The notes under the pieces were generated by a model. The model did no database searches. It saw nothing but the letters and a program-made list of their open reading frames with translations, and was not told the DNA's origin. A stretch of DNA of 64,000 bases, taken from positions 10,183,001 to 10,247,000 of the forward strand of contig JAZBRI010000008.1 of NCBI GenBank assembly GCA_036874045.1. The letters are read 5' to 3'. The translations under genes and the position numbers were made by a program. Of this stretch, positions 11,250-22,202 are shown piece by piece (within the stretch, counting starts at the first letter, position 1; the number at the start of each line of letters is the position of its first letter). This DNA is from Cymodocea nodosa (Eukaryota > Streptophyta > Magnoliopsida > Alismatales > Cymodoceaceae).

Positions 11250-11840
11250 TGCACGAGGATGAACAGTGATTTGCGATGGAGCGGATGAACAGTAGCTTAC
11301 ATATGGTGAACAGTACTCTACGTGGATGTGTGATCTCCATCTTCGTGGTTGCAGGAACACATTGACGATTGCAAGAGCGAACGATGTGCGATGGCACAAG
11401 TGAATGAATAGTGACTTGCGTTGAGCGTGAACAATGACTTGCGTGGAGGATGAATAGTGATCTACATGGAGGATGAATAGTGGTTTCTAAAAATGGGTGA
11501 ACAATGATCTATAAGCAAGTGAATAGTGATCTATGTCTTTTGGTGTGCGATCTCCTTTCTTTGTGGTTGCGAGAACAAGCAGTCAATTACGAGAATGAGC
11601 GGTTGTTAGTGAATGAGCATTGGACGTGACGATTGGTGCCCCCTACAATGGATGAGTTGTGGATGTGGAAAATGAGTGGGGGGGGGTCCAATCTTGGACA
11701 TCTACCCCTTCTTTTATAAGCCCCTTCCATGTCTTGATGCCATTGGATTTTGATTCAATGAATGAGAGTTGATCCACTTATTCTTCTACATTTCATCTTC
11801 ATTCATCTTGAAATTCCTACAAGATACCTTGTTTCCAACA
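11250..11840 (-). mobile_element. LTR-like block with TATA box
   Basis: On the minus strand the block runs from TGTTGGAAACAAGG (11840) to CTCGTGCA (11250), the usual TG...CA ends. A TATA box (CTTATAAAAG, about 11716-11725) lies within it, as in an LTR. The 3' half (about 11250-11540) is a degenerate array of GTGAATAGTGATCT/GTGAACAGT units on the plus strand. It cuts the gypsy integrase at its lower edge. No target duplication was found, so it is not a simple solo LTR. Confidence 0.5.
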
Positions 11841-12004
11841 AAATAAAATAATATCACACATATCACATTTTATAAAACCAATTAGAATACATCATAATGA
11901 GATTAATTTTCATATAAAATGCATGAATTAAGAATAAGTTATTAATTTGACTTAATATTAGAATTTATGTATAACAAAGCCTTAATAACTTCTAAGTCAA
12001 ATTA
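11841..12004. other. Unassigned junction
   Basis: AT-rich sequence between the LTR-like block and the copia gag fragment. Nothing recognisable. Confidence 0.3.
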
Positions 12005-12452
12005 TCTACCCCATAAAAACTCATAAACATGTGCAACATTGATGCCTAAATATGCATCTTAAAGAGTTCATACTTATGAATTAACATATTAATCTTAGTC
12101 TCTTTAACTTGAGAAGTACCTTCATATGAAACTTCTAATGTATGTCACATCTCATAAGCAGATTTATATGGCGACACTTTACTGAACTGTTCATAACTCA
12201 ATACACAAAATAAAATATTTAAGCATTTTACATTTAGAGTTTCATTTTCTTTTTCAGTAATTGTCCAAGTATTATAAGGAGTAGTTAACAGATTATATAG
12301 TTTAGAGATCATGAACCACAACTTGTGATCTATACTTTGAAAAAGACTGTCATCCTATATTTCTAATATTCAAAATATATTTCATCAAATAAAGGAAGAC
12401 GATTAAGATTTTGGTCTTCATATAAAGAAAAATTACCATTTCTAGTAACCAT
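12005..12452 (-). pseudogene. gag: Copia gag fragment (SIRE-like)
   Basis: A minus-strand ATG at 12452 opens a Gag-like frame. It contains MVTRNG, then NRLPLFDE and a (W)KYRM-like stretch, later YKSAYEM and SYEGTSQVKETKINM followed by HKYELFKMHI. These match the conserved pattern of plant copia Gag (the LFDG...YWKYRM and THEGTxQVKETKIxML signatures). Several stops and frame changes interrupt it, and it is cut off at about 12005. It follows the primer-binding site (12638-12650) and LTR (12653-14430) in the right order, so this is the 5' end of a copia element whose pol is not adjacent. Confidence 0.7.
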
Positions 12453-12637
12453 CTTACCTTAGATTTTTCAACCTATAAGATTTTAAACAATTTAAAACTT
12501 TCAAAAATAACTTGAGCCTAAAATCAATGAAGTTAAACATATGTTCAGATATTAATTTCTATTTAAAAACAAGGAAGGTAGAATAAGTTTTGATATTAAT
12601 TAAGTTGATATTGATTTTATATCAAAGATTATTAACT

Positions 12638-12650
12638 GGCTCTGATACCA
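12638..12650 (-). other. Primer-binding site (tRNA-Met type)
   Basis: The minus strand reads TGGTATCAGAGCC two bases after the end of the LTR (12653). This is the usual primer-binding site of plant copia elements, complementary to the 3' end of initiator methionine tRNA. It fixes the orientation of the LTR as a 5' LTR. Confidence 0.85.
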
Positions 12651-12652
12651 CT

Positions 12653-14430
12653 TGTAGAATCGAATGACTACACAAGAGAGGGGTGAATTATGTTTTTCAA
12701 CATTTTCAATCATAATTGAAACTTCAAAATTAAAAACAAGTCAATACACTATTTTCATCAAATCATTTTATTTAAGGTTTCAATTACAATATACAATTCA
12801 ATTCTCCTCAAAAATTGTAGATGCAATTATATAACGATATCATGTTCCATCTAATCAATTTTATAACTACAAATAGAGAAAACTAATTTACGCAATTTAA
12901 AACATTTCTCCTTGTTTGAGATTTTTCTTCTTCTTCTGCAATTTTTCAGTGACAAATATTTGACTTCTCTGCTTCACTAAATTTGCTTTTTCTTGATTCT
13001 TCAAATTTTTAGTGACATATATCTGACTTTCTCTTCTTCATTGAATTTTCTTCTATCTAAGTGCTTTTCCCTAGAGAGGTGTTTTGATCCCTGAAAATAT
13101 ATTTCATTTGGTGTACAAGGATAATTGATCAACGAGAATTCTATGCCTTTTATACTATATCTTCATTTCATGCATATCTTCCACATTTAACCACAATCAA
13201 TTTCCACTCTTCACATCTTCTCTTTTTCCTTCATCAAAATATACATATTTCGACCTACGTTTTCCTCTCGAATTTTCTTTAATCATCAATCCTGGATCTT
13301 TGAAAAATTTCTTGTAAAATAAACTTTCTCATCCAAAAATTTCCATCAAGTGTAATAACAAGTCGTTGTGTTAATGTTAACTAAACGAATAAAATAAGTA
13401 AATTTATAACTTAACGTATCTAACTTAATGAGTTTGTCATGTGCCAAATCACGTGATATGTACCATAGCTAACTTAACGAATTAAGTCTGTGGTGTTATA
13501 CTAACTCAACAAACCAGCTTCATGGTATTACTATTAACTCAACGAACTAGTAAAAATGTCTTTCGGAAGGTTAAATGCTAACTCACCGAAAAGTGTTTAA
13601 GTATCGAATAGTTGAGTTTTTAAGTATTTGAAATATATTTTTATCATAAAACTAGTGAGACACATGTCGTGACCTGGAAACGTGACTTAAGTTATCTTTT
13701 AGAAGGTTAAATGCTAACTATCTGAAATGAGTTTTAGTTTCGGATAGTTACGATTGTAAGTCTTCGAAAAACTCCTAATAACTCACCAATCCAGTAATAA
13801 ATAAATGTTTTTACAATAAGGTATTTACCACGTGCAATAATAATAACTTTAAGTTTATAACACTAACCTAACACATTACTTTAGTGTTCAATATAACAAC
13901 TCAACGCATTTAGTTATGTTAACTTAACAAGTTAAATATGTGCAATTCATGTGCTACAATATAATATTTGTAAATTTTAATTTCACCACATGTATAAGAC
14001 TAACTTAACGAGTTCGTTTCTTCATTTTAACCTTTTGTTTACTAACTTAACGAGTTCTCACGTGACTTATTTTAACCTTTAAGCCTATAACTCAATGAAT
14101 TCTCACATGACCTTTATACAAATAAAGCACTAAACTCAATGAGTTGTCTTAATGTGTACTGTACATGATACAAAAAATATAACTTTAGAACATATCATGC
14201 TTTACAAAAAACACACATTAACTTAATGTTTAGTTAAATGAAAAGTTAGTATAACTTAACGACTAGTTATTTAACTTAACATAATTTTAGTTCTATTACA
14301 GACAAGTATTTATATTAGTAAATTTTTTTTGTATTAATTGATATTCTTAATTTACTTTTATAAGCAATAGTAATTGAGTAAATATGATTATATTCGTTTA
14401 GCACACATCATCAAAACAAAATACTCAACA
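12653..14430 (-). mobile_element. 5' LTR of a copia element (1778 bp)
   Basis: On the minus strand it starts TGTTGAGTATTTTG (14430) and ends CGATTCTACA (12653), directly before the primer-binding site. The interior carries many motif copies, such as CTAACTTAACGAG, TTTCGGAAGGTTA and CACGTG. It is related to the LTR at 839-1917 (compare 13860-13990 with 1010-1140). It interrupts the first codons of another copia gag (14431-14464), so it is younger than that element. Confidence 0.75.
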
Positions 14431-14464
14431 TAGGAGGACGAGTAATGGTCTGTCCTTCAGTCAT
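14431..14464 (-). pseudogene. Start of an older copia gag
   Basis: The first 11-12 codons on the minus strand read MTEGQTITRPPM, the usual opening of SIRE/Tork-type Gag (EGQ...RPPLF). The frame is cut by the LTR that ends at 14430. It belongs with the degenerate primer-binding site at 14548-14560 and the LTR at 14563-15794. Confidence 0.6.
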
Positions 14465-14547
14465 AACTAAAATCTTAGTATTATCCATTTAAATGGATGA
14501 TCCTAAATAAATGACAAGAAAAACCAATTCCTAAATAGAAAAATGAA

Positions 14548-14560
14548 AACTTTGATACTA
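14548..14560 (-). other. Decayed primer-binding site
   Basis: The minus strand reads TAGTATCAAAGTT, two bases from the LTR at 14563. It differs from TGGTATCAGAGCC only by transitions (G to A, C to T), as expected of decay by deamination. Confidence 0.6.
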
Positions 14561-14562
14561 AT

Positions 14563-15794
14563 TGTAGGATCGTAGTATCACAAGAGGGAAGCTGAATTGT
14601 GTCTTTAGCAATTAAAAATTACTAGTGGATAAAACAAGAGCATAAAAAACACTCATAAATAAAATTCTAAGCTTTATAGACTTTAAAGAAAGAATTTACA
14701 ATCTCTCTTTAGCTTAATTCCCTTCTTATCAATTCTAATACAATAAAGTCTGATATACAATTCAAAGAGAAAATAAAATCACTATTCTAAGCTAATTTTG
14801 AATTGTATAAAACTTGATTTTTATGCATGTAGTACATTTTCCTTCTTTTTACTCAGCTTTTGTATCTCTTCTTCTCCAATTGTTGAATTTCCATACTTTT
14901 TGCGTTGCAGCTCCTTTTCTGAAATTACTTGGAATTCTGAATTTCTTCTGATGTTGGAGAATTTTTCTAGATTTGAATACTTAGATTTAGTGTTTGAGAT
15001 TTAGATTGAAATATAATTGAATATTCAGACTTGGTATTTGAGATTAGGATGATCATAATGCAACTCGTACCTTCTATTTATAGTAGTTGAACTATGACTT
15101 CACGTTCAATATGTTCATCTACTTAATCCATAATCTATAATCTCACGTACTAATTTCAAATTCAAATTATCCACAATTTTCACTATCTTTTTGAATTTCT
15201 ACTATGTCCACTCTTTATTTTGAATGTTCACTTCTTATTTTGAATTTGCACGATTTTATATCGTAGATCTACCAAAACTTTATCTTCTTGAAGATTTGTA
15301 GAATATCTTTTAAGTCACTGCTTTAGTCAAATACTTATTCTTTAAGTTTTGTAAAACTCGAATACTTATTTGTAACCTTTGAGTTCTTACACCTACAAAA
15401 TATGTGACTAAACAAGAAAACTTATCTGTTCGTTAGTCATTTTATAAAACTCAAATAGTTATCCATCTATGCGTATAAAAACTCGAACAGTTATGTAACT
15501 CTTTGATTTTTCATTACTGAACGTATATGAAAAATACGTGAAAACTTAAAACATTAAAAATACATGTGTAGATAACTTAATTATATGAGTTTTTAACATA
15601 ACTCTTCGACTAAATCAAAACGTTAACTATTCGAAAGTTTAACTATCCGAAAATTTTAACTATCTAAAATTTTGAATGAAACTTTTTGATAACTTGATAA
15701 CATTTAATTTGTGACTATTATATTTAAAAATTTTTATTTAAATTTATTTATAAACTTTAATAAAATATTCATCGTAAAAACTAAATTTCTAATC
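14563..15794 (-). mobile_element. Older copia 5' LTR, same family as 47634-48814
   Basis: On the plus strand it begins TGTAGGATCGTAGTATCAC and aligns along its whole length with the solo LTR at 47634-48814, including TGTATCTCTTCTTCTCCA and the CTATCCGAAA array near 15600-15680. The far end, by homology CCTAACA, is degenerate here (CTAATC). The adjacent decayed primer-binding site makes it a 5' LTR. It lies about 860 bp upstream of the PFK start codon and reads away from PFK. Confidence 0.7.
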
Positions 15795-16657
15795 TTTTTA
15801 CATTTTTTACTCTTTCTCGATCGATCGACTTTTTTGTTTATCCTAACTTTTTTTTATTGTTGGGCCCCTATCCATGAATAGACGGTGGATCTTAACAAAA
15901 AAATTAAAATTATTTTAGCTGCCACAGTTGTTGGTTTTATTCGTCTGTTTTGCTTTGCGGCTTCTGGAAGCTCATAATGGTCTTTTTGCTCTCTCCTCGT
16001 GGTCAAATTGCAACGGAGGATCGTGGGCAAGAAAAGACGTACAACAATAGAACTATGATGCTCACTTTTTCCAGATTTTAACGTTAATACGAAAGAAAAT
16101 TATTCTCAATTGTAATTCCACGTAAACTAATTTTCACATGAAAATAAATTATGCAATTGTAATAATTTAATTATTTTGAAGAATGACCATACTCGTAATT
16201 TTTATTATAATTTAAGTACTGATAAGTGTAAAAATTATTATTATAAAAATGTAAAATAAATTTTTTTATCAAAATTCTCTTATCATTCTGTTAATAGATT
16301 TTTAATTTATAGTTAAAAATATAAGGCAACTTGCTGCTGAAGAAATTTACGTTAGAAACATTGGTTTTGCCGAAAAAGACAATTTTCGTAACACTTATAA
16401 TATCATAAACACTAACGAGAAATGACTCACACGTCGCACCTCAATTTTATCCATCATAAAAAAGTCAATAAATACCTGGCATTCTCGTAATTAACATGAA
16501 CTCCAGGCTCGAAAAAAGTACACCATATTCCGTCAAAATCCACGACCCCGCTCGCCCTCGGTTTCCCCCCTCGCCACTGTCGTATAAATGCCATTGCTCC
16601 CCCCACTTCTCTCCCTCTGTCTCTCTCTCTCTTCTGCTATCTCCTTCTCTCTCTAGA
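15795..16657 (+). promoter_or_regulatory. PFK upstream region and 5' UTR
   Basis: AT-rich sequence with no ORF up to about 16470, then rising GC. A weak TATA-like AATAAATACC lies near 16468-16477. A pyrimidine-rich run (CTCTCTCTCTC, about 16608-16655) directly precedes the ATG, typical of plant leaders. The first 600 bases hold no recognisable element. The exact transcription start cannot be read from the sequence. Confidence 0.5.
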
Positions 16658-19600
16658 ATGGATTCTTCTCACTCCATCACCGCACCGGAAGCGCCGATCC
16701 CGCTGCGGGCCTCCGGGATGTACTCGTGCCCGCAGCAATCCATCTCCGGCAGCTTCATCGACATGTGCTACTGCGCGGACGGAAAGACCCAGCCTCCGGT
16801 GGGGTACGTGGACGTCAGGGCGCCTACTCCGCCTGGGTTTGGGGACATTGACCCGTCTCCCGTATCCTTCGTCCTGGGCGACGAGGACGGGTACCCGACG
16901 AAGTTCGTCGAGGGCGATGACGGGTACATGCTCGAAGACGTGCCTCACGTCTCCGATTACATCCCCGACTTGCGTGTAAGTGGTGCAGTCTGGTATATCT
17001 TTTTCTGGTGCTTTCTATCTTCTCGTTTGACTATTTGGTTGTTGAGTTTTGGTCTATTTATAGGATTTGGGTTGCCTGGTGTGAGATATTAACGTGCATT
17101 GATCGTTACGATCGGAATGGGGTGAATTGTGAATTTCTTCTTAAATAAACAAAGGTTTATTTCAATAAGAAAAAATGGAAACCAATCGTACCAGAAAAGG
17201 TGAGCTGAAATGATGACTGTTTAAAACAGTTCTTGTTCACAATAATATTTTATAAATATTTGATCAGCGGGAACTTTGAATGATATGTAATGAGATTTAA
17301 ACAATAAGCTCACAAAATAAGATTACAGCAAACTACAAATAAGGGACAAAAATTTTTATAGTGATTTTTTCACAAGTATTTCTACTTGAGCTTATCTACT
17401 AGACATGATATAGTTTCAGGTCAACACCTAACATTTACAATTAAGTATATTTAGGTCAAAACACTTCAAACCTACACACAAGTGTTTTCAGATCAAAACA
17501 CTTCAAACCAACTACACAAGTTTTTTTGGTAAAAAAAACTCTAAACCAACATTCACAGTCATTTTCCGGTGAGACACCCCTAACTGACCCACACAGGATG
17601 TTTTCTAGTAAAACATCACAAACTGACCTTCTTCAACCAGAGGAAATAAGTGTTTTAGGTAAAAGCACTCAAACCAATCTTACATTATAAATTACTACTT
17701 ACAACACACAAATAAAAACCAAATAACTTAAAATTAGTAAGAATTTGTGCTCGTTGCTCAAAAGGGAATTGAATTAGTATTTTGATCTTTTGAGAGGATT
17801 TTTCTTGAAGCACGGGAGCATGGAGAGGTGCGATTGTTGTTCATCAGGATCATAAAATAGTTGGGGTTTTGAAAGGGCCATCTTATTTATAGACTAAGGT
17901 TGTGCAGGAATGTTTCTAATGGTTAGTTCTTTTCAGTCAAATTGGATTAACAATTTTGGTCCCATTAAATCCATTCTACTCTAACGACTTGTTTTTGGTC
18001 AACAAAGTACTAAATCGTTAATCCATTTTGTTTGTCTGAAATTTTTTGTTCCAATTTTGTATAGAATGGATATCTGAATTTTAAAATATTGGTTTGATCT
18101 AAAAGATAAACTTAGCTAATATTCTAAGTGTTCTTGAATTGGTTTTCTTGGCCTAAGTGATTCTAAATTGGGATGTCGATCTTCCTAGCCATTGGTCAGT
18201 TTGGACTTAGAGAGAATTTATAAGGATTTGTTTTTTAAAGGTTTGTCTATGTGGTTTCTAAGGTATTTTTAGAAAGATCTTCTTTGGTTAAGGTCCTAAT
18301 GCTCTAATAAGGAGTGGGTTCTTACCTAAAGAGTAAGAGCATTACAACACAGTATAACACATCTATACTTACAACACTTTTCTTTCTGTTTTTTATCCAT
18401 CTCAAAGTTGATCCTTTGCTTCCAGTGTCTTCATGCTATTCCATGGTTTTCTTCCAAGTTTTTATTAAGTTGTTCATCATCAAAATTTCAGAGAGGTGTA
18501 TCCCCTACAGTTTGATTATCTCCGGCAATTTTTTTCCAACAGAAGTTGCCAGGGGAAGTGTTTGTTTGCCTTTTGGTTTACAGGACTGTGTTGTTTGATT
18601 TATTTTAGCGATTGTTTGTTCCTGCAGACTTACACGAATCCATTGCAAGATAATCCATCATATGCTGCCGTTAAGTAAGTTGATCTACCACGGTATTGTA
18701 GTTAGAACAATTAATTTGTCACATTCTCTTCTCATTGCATGACAAAGAGACTGATCCAAGTCATGATGATAGCCTTGATTTCTTTGTAATTTTCCCCAGG
18801 CAATACTTCATCGATGTGGATGATACTGTTCAACAGCAAGTGAGCATTTTGCTATTTATATTTATTATTTTTAATGTTATAAATTTCATTCTCAATATCT
18901 ACAACTGACTTTTTTGAGCTGAAAGTTGTTTTCTGATTATTGAATAGTAGCTTCACATATTGTTTATCTGACTGCACCCTTATTCTTATCATTTTTTTGC
19001 AGATTGTCGTTCAGAAAGATGGTCCAAGAGGGATTCATTTTCGACGTGCTGGACCTCGGCAGAGGGTATGCATCTTATTGCCCATGGCTAGCAAATCATT
19101 GAATATGTTGAAACCTTATAATGGATGCTTTTGAGTTCATCCAGGTGTATTTTGAATCAGACGATGTGCTTCCATGTATTGTGACATGTGGAGGCCTGTG
19201 CCCTGGGTTGAACACTGTTATTAGAGAAGTTGTTTGTGGCTTATCCTCCATGTATGGTGTAAAAAGTGTCTTGGGAATAGAGGTGAGAAATTGCTATATT
19301 TTATTTTTTTTAGAATTTTGTTGCTAAAGAAAGTACCATGGAGTGCTAACTAATAATTGCATCAAAGAGATTTGTGTCACACTTAATTGTTAAAAATGCC
19401 AAGCATTGGCTTTTTGGCTTGTGATATAGTTTCTTTTCCTCTGTGTACATTATCTTATTTTCTGTTGGTGTGACTAGTATTTGATATATTGTTCTTTGAA
19501 ATGAATCCATGTGTTTCACAGAAATTTTAGTTTAGCAACATTAAAAGTGAAACTGCAGGGTGGATACAGAGGCTTCTATGCACGCAATACCATTATGTTG

Positions 19601-22202
19601 ACACCCAAGGTAGTTAATGATATCCACAAACGAGGGGGGACAGTCCTTGGCACATCACGAGGTGGCCATGACACACTAAAAATTGTTGACAGCATTCAAG
19701 ATCGTGGAATCAATCAGGTAAAGACAAATAAGATGCAGCTAATTTTATCTTAACTTTTATTATGATGACCCTGATACATGATTTTGGTCCTGATTTGGCT
19801 GGCATTTCTGTATTTTAGGTTTACATTATTGGAGGTGATGGAACACAAAGGGGGGCTTCAGTGATTTTTGAGGTAACAAAATATTTTATGTGGAGTTTCT
19901 ACATCTACTTCTTTCTATTAAATGGTATTTGTCAAAGGAGAAGAAACTTGTACCCAAAACATGTTGTGATTGACTTGTATAGATTGTTTCCTGAAATGTG
20001 ATTAAAGATTTAGCATTCCTCCATTTTGCAGGAAATTCGAAGGCGTGGCTTGAAAGTCTCTGTTGTTGGGATTCCCAAAACCATTGATAATGACATAGCA
20101 GTATGGTTTTTCTTACCATACCATTAATGTTTACAGTAATGGTGATTCAGGGTTTCATTTGTTTATCTAAGTTTTCTGCTTCTCTTTAAATAGGTCATAG
20201 ATAAGTCCTTTGGCTTTGATACTGCTGTAGAAGAGGCCCAAAGAGCCATCAATGCTGCACATGTGGAAGCCCTAAGTGGTGAAAATGGCATTGGTGTTGT
20301 GAAGTTAATGGGTCGCTATAGTGGTTGGTTTTTCTCTTTGTATGACAGTTTGTGAATATTAGCACTACCTTTTCTGAAAGTCAAATAACATCTGGAATCA
20401 AATGAAGAGAATTAGTTTCCTTCAACATATTGTGAAGATCTTCATGCCTATAGTGATTAAAGTTAAATTTCAAGTGATGTTCAAGGAATTTGAAGTAGCT
20501 GTTAAGAGTTAGAAATGGTAGGAAAATGTTCCCATGAGAATGAAATAAGTTCTATAATAAAGCCTTTTGTTGCATGTGTACTACTTGAATATAGCTAAGC
20601 AGGGATTTCATTTTGCAGGCTTTATTGCAATGTATGCAACTCTTGCTAGCCGAGATGTTGTACGTATTTTACCATAGTTTGTTTGTTCTATCTTGCTTTT
20701 ATACGTCTTAGTTCCTCGTTACTTTTTAGATGCAACTTTAGTGTTTTGTTTTCAAGTTTTGACCATACACACATTTTTTTTATAATTAATTCTTTGTAAT
20801 TTTTCTTTTTTTCCTCAGGATTGTTGTCTAATTCCAGAGTCACCATTTTACCTAGAAGGGCCTGGAGGGCTCTTTGAATTCATTGAAAAACGTCTTAGAG
20901 AGTATGGTCATATGGTTATTGTGGTGGCTGAGGGTGCTGGACAGGAGCTTATGTCTGAAAGCTTACAGAACATGAATAAGGAAGATCCTTCTGGAAACAA
21001 ACCACTCCTTGATGTTGGGATGTGGTTATCTCAGAAAATAAAGGTTAATCATGTCCTGATGTTTTTCAGTATGCAGCCTTTATTTTCTTTTTTGTCTTTT
21101 TTGATTTCTCTACATTTGGGTCACCTATCAGTAGTGTTAGTGACAACAAGTTCACTCTTTGTTGCTATTTAATTGTTCTGTCAATGCTGTTGTTAGTACT
21201 AGGTTCACTTTTTTTCTAACTTGAGGAGAATATATCTTCTGTACTTGTACACTACCATATGTGCATTGGGGGGTTACTTTTCAAACTAATTTTATTAGGA
21301 TCTTAATATCTCTTATGCATTTAAGCAGGAACATTTCAGCAAAAAACAGAAGATGTTGATAACTCTCAAATATATAGGTCAGTTAAGAAATATGTTGTTC
21401 TTCACTTTTACACTGTTTCAGGTTGTTTGAGTTGTTTTACCTAACAGTACCGTTAACGGAAAGCAGATCCAACATATATGATTCGTGCAATTCCAAGTAA
21501 TGCATCTGACAATGTATACTGCACACTGTTGGCTCAAAGTGCTGTGCATGGTGCAATGGCAGGATATACAGGCTTCACTGTGGGGCCTGTTAATGGAAGA
21601 CATGCATATATACCATTTTATGTAAGTTAAATATTGGTGGAACTTTATTCTGGGGATAACGTTGGAGTAACCTTTTATCGTGCTTTATTCATAAATGGGA
21701 GATTTCTGCAAGTAGGACCACAACTTCTATGAAAAATACTGCCCTTTGGCTGGTATCATACTGTTTAGATGCTCTTCAAACATAAATTACCATTGATTAT
21801 TGTATAAATCATGATTTTTTTGAAGCAAAAATTATTGCATAAACTATGATGATGAAGCAATTTTCTTATACCACCATTTCACGAGCAATTGAAAAGAAAT
21901 TTAAATTCATCAATTTGTTTGCATTATATGCATATTTCATTATATCAGTTTAACAAGGGAACTATTTTTATTATGTACAGAGGGTGACAGAGACTCAAAA
22001 CAAGGTGGTTATCACTGACAGGATGTGGGCAAGATTACTTTCTTCTACAAACCAACCTAGTTTCCTGAACTATAACAATATTAGAGCAAAGGAAAGTGCA
22101 AATTCCATACCAGTGCTTACGGTTGCTCCAAGCTTCTCTGTTAATTGCATGCAAGGTGCCACTGAAGAAGACGAAATCAATACCAACAGTAGCAATCCAT
22201 GA
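16658..22202 (+). CDS. PFK3: ATP-dependent 6-phosphofructokinase (PFK3-like), 14 exons
   Basis: It phosphorylates fructose 6-phosphate to fructose 1,6-bisphosphate with ATP, a control step of glycolysis, and is probably cytosolic as no clear transit peptide is seen. Exons: 16658-16975, 18628-18674, 18800-18839, 19003-19065, 19145-19282, 19559-19717, 19819-19872, 20032-20100, 20194-20323, 20619-20659, 20819-21043, 21329-21377, 21467-21621, 21981-22202. All junctions are GT-AG, giving 1710 nt and 569 aa. Motifs: GGDGT at 260-264 (Gly, the ATP type, not the PPi type GGDD), PKTIDND at 288-294 with the catalytic Asp, MGRYSGF at 335-341 and PESPFYLEG at 359-367. From [10 protein letters not shown] onward it closely follows Arabidopsis PFK3. 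About 80 residues before that are an extra N-terminal extension with a GC-rich first exon. Residue 296 is Ala where relatives I recall have Pro (NDIPVIDK). An in-frame ATG at 16496 is not preferred because it lies in the likely leader. Confidence 0.95.
17095..18350 (-). mobile_element. Probable solo LTR in PFK intron 1
   Basis: This lies inside the 1652-base first intron. Near 17101 the plus strand reads GATCGGAATGGGGTGAATTG, resembling the terminal sequence of the other minus-strand LTRs here (12653, 14563, 36568, 47634). It continues with a degenerate series of AACACTTCAAACC/ACAAGTGTTTT units (about 17400-17690). The other end near 18350 reads, on the minus strand, TGTTGTAATGCTC. I could not find a target duplication, so the limits are approximate. 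Confidence 0.45.

Noticed and set aside
16496-16657. In-frame upstream ATG of PFK adding 54 residues
   Set aside because: It lies close to the likely TATA box and covers the CT-rich leader. The encoded residues look like untranslated sequence (Pro/Ser/Leu runs).
16637-16948. Minus-strand ORF in PFK exon 1
   Set aside because: It is a shadow of the GC-rich coding exon, with Arg/Val-rich composition.
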